This document shows positions 60,371 to 64,000 of a DNA stretch of 64,000 nt, in pieces. The stretch lies in the NCBI GenBank assembly GCA_046199005.1, contig CP176050.1:1798001-1862000 (forward strand). Reading direction: 5' to 3'. A program made the translations under genes and the position numbers. The notes under the pieces are model-generated. The model did no database searches, was not told the origin of the DNA, and saw only the letters and a list, made by a program, of their open reading frames with translations. The first letter of the stretch is position 1; every line of letters begins with the position of its first letter. This DNA is from Ascidiimonas sp046199005 (GTDB taxonomy: Bacteria > Bacteroidota > Bacteroidia > Flavobacteriales > Flavobacteriaceae).

Positions 60371-61455
60371 TTATCTGGTTTCAATAATTGTGTATCTTCA
60401 TTAATGCCTTCAAGAATCTCAATGCGGTCTAGTGTTTGCAAGCCAGTAACTACCTTTTGCATCCCTTGTTTAGTAAGTACGCTGTCTTCTCCAATAAGAT
60501 AATCTTTAGGTATGTGAAGTGCATCTGGTTTTTGAGCAACTAAAATATTACCTTCTCCAGCTAGCCCCGGGTACAAAACATCTGGTGCATCTACAAAAAC
60601 CGCCTCTATTTTAAACGTTTGTGTTCGCTCGTCTTTTCTTGGGAATATCTTCGATACGATCGCTTCAAAAACTTTTGAGTTATATGCATCAAGCGTAATG
60701 AGTGTTTTTTGCCCCTCGCGTATCTTTACGATATCTACTTCATCAACCAGCATTTCAATAACAAAGTCACTTGCAGATCCTATCATCGCTAGTGGCTCCC
60801 GACTACTCACGATCTCTCCGGGGTTTTTATGAACCGCATATACTTTACCATTAATTTTACTACTTACGGTAAAATCTTTACTTGCTATCGAAGCGGTTTT
60901 ATAATTATTGGAAGCTTGTTTTAATTGCGTTTCTAACTCCTGTTGAGTTCTTTGATACTTACTTTTAAGCAACTGAAGCGAGTTTTTAGATAATTCAAAG
61001 GCTAATTTTTTTCGGTCGAATGTGACCCTTGAACCAATGTTTTGTTCCCATAAGTTTTTTTGTCTTGAAAAATTGATCGAATCGTCTTTGTATTTCAACA
61101 TAGCAGCGATGATTTCATCTTCAATTTCAGCGAGAATAGCAGCGCTACCATCGTAGCGTTCTTTGGCAAGTTCGTGGGCTAATCTTGCATTTTCCATCGC
61201 TAACTTTGGGGTACTATTAGTAATCTGTATAAGCGGCTCATTTTTTTGCACCAAATCACCTTCTTCTATAAGATTTTGATCTAAAATTCCGCCTACAGCA
61301 GCATATACCTCATAGAGACTATCGGGCTGAATAGTTACAGATGCATATACAGATTCAATAATTCTTGATCTTTCAGGGAGAATTTTTTCTTTCGCCTGAT
61401 CGCATCCATATAAGCACAACATAAAAAGTATTAAATACATATTGAGCTTTGCCAT
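60367..61455 (-). CDS. HlyD/MacA-type periplasmic adaptor lipoprotein
   Basis: From ATG 61455 this is a 362-residue protein with a lipoprotein signal (MLCLYGC, then DQAKEK). An in-frame start at 61518 would add a second hydrophobic stretch in front. The mature part has a lipoyl/barrel-sandwich hybrid (VGGILDQNLIEEGDLVQKNEPL), a long alpha-helical hairpin (about 90-190) and the second half-motif VHKNPGEIVSSREPLAMIG. A beta-barrel part follows. It bridges an inner-membrane ABC permease to an outer-membrane channel. No TolC-like gene is in the window. Together with the two genes after it, it forms a MacAB-like exporter. Confidence 0.9.
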   Translation of the reverse strand: MAKLNMYLILFMLCLYGCDQAKEKILPERSRIIESVYASVTIQPDSLYEVYAAVGGILDQNLIEEGDLVQKNEPLIQITNSTPKLAMENARLAHELAKERYDGSAAILAEIEDEIIAAMLKYKDDSINFSRQKNLWEQNIGSRVTFDRKKLAFELSKNSLQLLKSKYQRTQQELETQLKQASNNYKTASIASKDFTVSSKINGKVYAVHKNPGEIVSSREPLAMIGSASDFVIEMLVDEVDIVKIREGQKTLITLDAYNSKVFEAIVSKIFPRKDERTQTFKIEAVFVDAPDVLYPGLAGEGNILVAQKPDALHIPKDYLIGEDSVLTKQGMQKVVTGLQTLDRIEILEGINEDTQLLKPDK

Positions 61456-61700
61456 ACTAACGATTATATGAGTACCAAAATAAAGGGATCTCAAAAGGTT
61501 TCCTATGATGAAAATCATATTACATAAAACCTGGAAATGCCAGCATTAAAATCAATGTTTAACTGATGCTTATCATTTCTTAATCAGGATGATACTACTA
61601 ACTTGCTATTGAAATCTAAACATATATCCATAGCGTAATAAGCTCTTGATTTCCTGACAGGGTGAACAGAGATCGTATGATAACATTTTAGAAAATAAAA

Positions 61701-61711
61701 AAAGGAGGATC
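61701..61711 (+). promoter_or_regulatory. Unusually strong Shine-Dalgarno before the 61712 gene
   Basis: AAAGGAGG (61701-61708) ends three bases before the ATG and could pair fully with the 16S anti-SD. Most starts in this window have no such site, as usual for Bacteroidota. It fixes the start at 61712. Confidence 0.6.
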
Positions 61712-62353
61712 ATGACCATTGATGATATACATAAAAACGTAGAAATTAAAATAGACAAGTTAATTCTTCCGGGAGTGTTGACCGTGCCACTACAGGCAAA
61801 AGCGATCATACTTTTTTCTCACGGTAGTGGTAGCAGCAGGTTGAGTCCCAGAAATAATTATGTGGCTAAGATGCTGCAAAAAGCAGGTTTAGCAACGCTT
61901 CTGTTTGATTTGCTCACCCTAAAAGAAGATTTTAACTATGAGAATCGCTTCAACATCAGTTTACTAACCCAAAGACTTATTCAGGTAACGAAATGGATAC
62001 AGGAAGCAGAAGAAACCAGTCACTTAAAAATTGGTTATTTTGGTGCTAGTACGGGCACAGCATCTGCTTTAAGTGCCGCTGCATTCTATCAGGATCAAAT
62101 ATTCGCAGTAGTTTCCAGAGGTGGTCGGCCGGACCTTGCTATTCATGATCTGTCTGCCGTTACCTCTCCCGTGTTACTGATTGTGGGAGCATTAGATAAA
62201 GAAGTGATTCAATTGAATCAAAACGCCTCAAACAAGCTTCAATGTCGTCATAAAACAGTCATTGTTCCTGGAGCATCACATCTTTTTGAGGAAACGGGTA
62301 AACTTGAAGAGGTTTCCGAATTAACGGCAGCTTGGTTCAATAAGTGGTTATGA
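61712..62353 (+). CDS. Dienelactone-hydrolase-like alpha/beta hydrolase
   Basis: This 213-residue protein has an alpha/beta-hydrolase core: FSHGSGSSRLSPRN (oxyanion), nucleophile GASTGTA (Ser113), acid in VGALDKEV and His in PGASHLFEE. It is short and lacks a lid. It is fused in operon to a phosphoribosyltransferase gene (ATGA overlap). In many stress islands such hydrolase and phosphoribosyltransferase partners occur together, sometimes as one fusion protein, but the reaction is unknown. No signal peptide. Its Shine-Dalgarno is strong, suggesting high expression when induced. Confidence 0.86.
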   Translation: MTIDDIHKNVEIKIDKLILPGVLTVPLQAKAIILFSHGSGSSRLSPRNNYVAKMLQKAGLATLLFDLLTLKEDFNYENRFNISLLTQRLIQVTKWIQEAEETSHLKIGYFGASTGTASALSAAAFYQDQIFAVVSRGGRPDLAIHDLSAVTSPVLLIVGALDKEVIQLNQNASNKLQCRHKTVIVPGASHLFEETGKLEEVSELTAAWFNKWL

Positions 62354-63003
62354 GCAGTAAGTTATTCCATAATCGAAAAGATGCCGGCGAACAGTTGGCG
62401 GTTGCTCTTCGTAAGTATGAAAAGGAAGATGTAGTGGTGCTTGCGATTCCCAGAGGCGGTCTTCCTCTGGGTTATATTATTTCAAAGGAGCTTGGCAAAC
62501 CCTTGGATGTTGTGCTCACAAAAAAAATAGGACATCCTTTTAATAAAGAGTACGCCATTGGTGCTGTGAGCCTGGAGTCAAAAATGATAAGTGATACGAT
62601 CGATATTTCAGAAAGGTATATTGCAGAAGAAACTGCCCGTTTAAGAGCATTACTGGAGCAGCGTTATCATCAATATTATCAAAACATTGAACCTGTTAAT
62701 TTCGCTAATAAAACCGTAATTATTGTTGATGATGGCATTGCTACGGGTAACACACTTATAGCTACCATAGAATTGGTCGCTAAAAAATTGCCAACCAAGA
62801 TTGTGGTGGCTGTGCCGGTAGCGCCTTCGACTGCACTAAAGAAAATAAAAAATCAGATAAAGGTTAATGAGGTGGTGTGTCTTCATATTCCATCCCGGTT
62901 TCGCGCAGTAGGAGCGTTTTATTGTGATTTTTCTCCTGTTTCAGATCGTGAAGCAATTACTTTGTTGGAGAAAAGTAGAAGAAATTATGAAGTTGGTGAA
63001 TGA
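62350..63003 (+). CDS. Phosphoribosyltransferase family protein
   Basis: This 217-residue protein counts from ATG 62350, which overlaps the hydrolase stop. It has a type I phosphoribosyltransferase fold with the PRPP loop VIIVDDGIATGNT (about 127-139) and an N-terminal IPRGGLPLGYIIS stretch. A KKIGHPFNKEYAIGAV segment is typical of the stress-linked PRTase group found with dienelactone-hydrolase or erythromycin-esterase domains. The base or ribose acceptor is not known. It is probably cytoplasmic and co-translated with the hydrolase. Confidence 0.88.
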   Translation: MSSKLFHNRKDAGEQLAVALRKYEKEDVVVLAIPRGGLPLGYIISKELGKPLDVVLTKKIGHPFNKEYAIGAVSLESKMISDTIDISERYIAEETARLRALLEQRYHQYYQNIEPVNFANKTVIIVDDGIATGNTLIATIELVAKKLPTKIVVAVPVAPSTALKKIKNQIKVNEVVCLHIPSRFRAVGAFYCDFSPVSDREAITLLEKSRRNYEVGE

Positions 63004-63056
63004 TTATGAAGGTGCATTATTTCCTTCAAAAAAATTCACCAACGTTCGAATGGTTG

Positions 63057-63266
63057 TTAAGCTCCTTCTTTAATACCGAAGCAAACTTTGGTGTTAACCC
63101 TATACTCAGAAATTGAGTTGTTTTCTACAGTAACCTGCATATCTTGAATATAAACAGATTTAATTTGCTCTAGGCTTTTTGACGCTTCATTGACTACGTT
63201 TTGTACCGCATCTTCAAAACTTACGGTGGAATTACCTAGAATCTCTATAACTTTTAAGACAGACAT
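63057..63266 (-). CDS. Dodecin
   Basis: This 69-residue protein matches the dodecin fold: VLKVIEILGNSTVSFEDAVQNVVNEASKS, then a helix, the strand VYIQDMQVTV and the end ISEYRVNTKVCFGI. Dodecins form 12-mers that bind riboflavin, FMN or CoA and buffer free flavins. The flavin-stacking Trp of many dodecins is replaced in IKSVYIQDMQ by a Tyr or Ile, so the ligand preference may differ. It is alone between two stress genes. Confidence 0.88.
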   Translation of the reverse strand: MSVLKVIEILGNSTVSFEDAVQNVVNEASKSLEQIKSVYIQDMQVTVENNSISEYRVNTKVCFGIKEGA

Positions 63267-63368
63267 ACTATTTATTTTAAGGGATTAGTAAAGAGAAGAA
63301 GGTATGGAAGAAATTTCAATAATAGTATGATATTCGTCACGAAGGTTTGCCATTTTCATAGAGGCATT

Positions 63369-64000
63369 TTATGCAGATAGTGCCTTCACTTTGGCAGTTA
63401 ATAAGATGAATTCACTTAGATTCGATATGTCTATGGCTCCCAAGACAGCCCCTTTCTCAACTACTGGGACATAACTATCTCGGTTCTCAGTAATTAATTT
63501 TAGAACATTTGGAAGTGGATCCTCTGGTTTTACGGTCTTTACTTCCTTGTTAAGAATTTCATTTATTTGAAGATCAGGTTCGTTAGCACGTTTAAGGATT
63601 TCTTTAAAATGAAGTACACCCTTTAAATTGTCTTTTGCATCCACGACAATAAAATGTTTTTCTGTTCCTGCTAATAAAATAGAGATCATATCTCTTACAG
63701 TATAAGTTTCGTAGACTTTTGTAAGCTGCGTGAGCATCGCATCTTTAACTGTATAACCCTTTAACAGAGAAAGTTGTTGTTCTATTTGGTTTTCGCCAAA
63801 TGCTCCCAGAAAAATAAACAGAGCGATAATAACTAAAAACGGATTATAAACAAGTCCTGCAATGAAAAAGAAAAATGCAAGTATTTGCCCCAGAGTAGCT
63901 GCGATCGTGGTTGCTTTTGAACGATCTATCCTGGTAGCTAGTAGGGCTCTTAATATCCTTCCACCATCCATGGGGAAGGCAGGGATAAGATTGAACACTA
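63369..64000 (-). CDS. Site-2 protease (M50) with two CBS domains, N-terminus cut off
   Basis: The window keeps the last 210 or so residues. They include the M50 zinc-ligand motif NLIPAFPMDGGR and a membrane helix pair (about 25-65 of the visible part). Two CBS repeats fill the C-terminal half (LTQLTKVYETYTVRDMISIL and LNKEVKTVKPEDPL). The HExxH half of the active site lies beyond the right edge. Proteins of this type (SpoIVFB/YydH-like with CBS pair) cut membrane substrates and sense adenosine nucleotides through CBS. They belong to the protein-quality sets of stress islands. Confidence 0.88.
   Translation of the reverse strand, partial: VFNLIPAFPMDGGRILRALLATRIDRSKATTIAATLGQILAFFFFIAGLVYNPFLVIIALFIFLGAFGENQIEQQLSLLKGYTVKDAMLTQLTKVYETYTVRDMISILLAGTEKHFIVVDAKDNLKGVLHFKEILKRANEPDLQINEILNKEVKTVKPEDPLPNVLKLITENRDSYVPVVEKGAVLGAIDISNLSEFILLTAKVKALSA

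Overview
This window looks like a chromosomal segment of a marine-type member of the Flavobacteriaceae (Bacteroidota). It is AT-rich and gene-dense, and most starts lack a Shine-Dalgarno sequence. Several promoters match the Bacteroidota -7 element TAnnTTTG. The gene content also fits: tricorn-like S41 protease, PD40 and Reg_prop propellers, SusC-plug-like secreted proteins, YifB, and GG-leader peptides. The genus cannot be fixed from sequence reading alone. I saw no rRNA, tRNA or CRISPR array.

Layout. 1-16 kb is metabolic and housekeeping: a truncated NhaC antiporter, a Cys/Met PLP enzyme divergent from its probable Lrp/AsnC regulator, lipoamide dehydrogenase, an ABC exporter, a membrane acyltransferase, an FMN reductase, and a row of pabB-like, lipase-like, tilS, dsbD and CocE-type hydrolase genes. 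16.1-22.5 kb is accessory. It holds a four-gene sensory cassette (small protein, polytopic membrane protein, HisKA_3 kinase, LuxR-type regulator), a CxxCH lipoprotein and a GG-leader peptide gene. A complete IS3-family element has landed between that peptide gene and what was probably its terminator. Two further GG-leader peptide genes lie on the other strand.

22.8-33 kb holds the YifB ATPase, a DUF4241 lipoprotein gene broken by one in-frame TGA, a propeller lipoprotein, a GNAT acetyltransferase and a tandem pair of large MG2/plug-type surface proteins. 33-41 kb holds the tricorn-like protease and a tightly overlapped operon of an unknown secreted protein, a divergent Nramp-fold transporter and PxpA-PxpB-PxpC (ATP-dependent 5-oxoprolinase). 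41.2-44.3 kb holds a second copy of the sensory cassette, again followed by a GG-leader peptide gene.

44.6-64 kb is a dense stress and envelope island: Hsp20, D-lactate dehydrogenase, DUF4136 lipoprotein, TauE/SafE transporter, patatin, CbpA/CbpM, L,D-transpeptidase, LOG protein, MlaE/F/D with two unknown partners, Na/Pi cotransporter, tandem Usp, a LolD/FtsX/HlyD-type ABC system, a dienelactone-hydrolase-like protein with a phosphoribosyltransferase, dodecin, and a site-2 protease with CBS domains running off the right edge.

The most unusual feature is the repeated link between a paralogous sensory cassette and an orphan, cysteine-containing GG-leader peptide resembling a class I lanthipeptide precursor. 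No modification enzyme is visible in the window.
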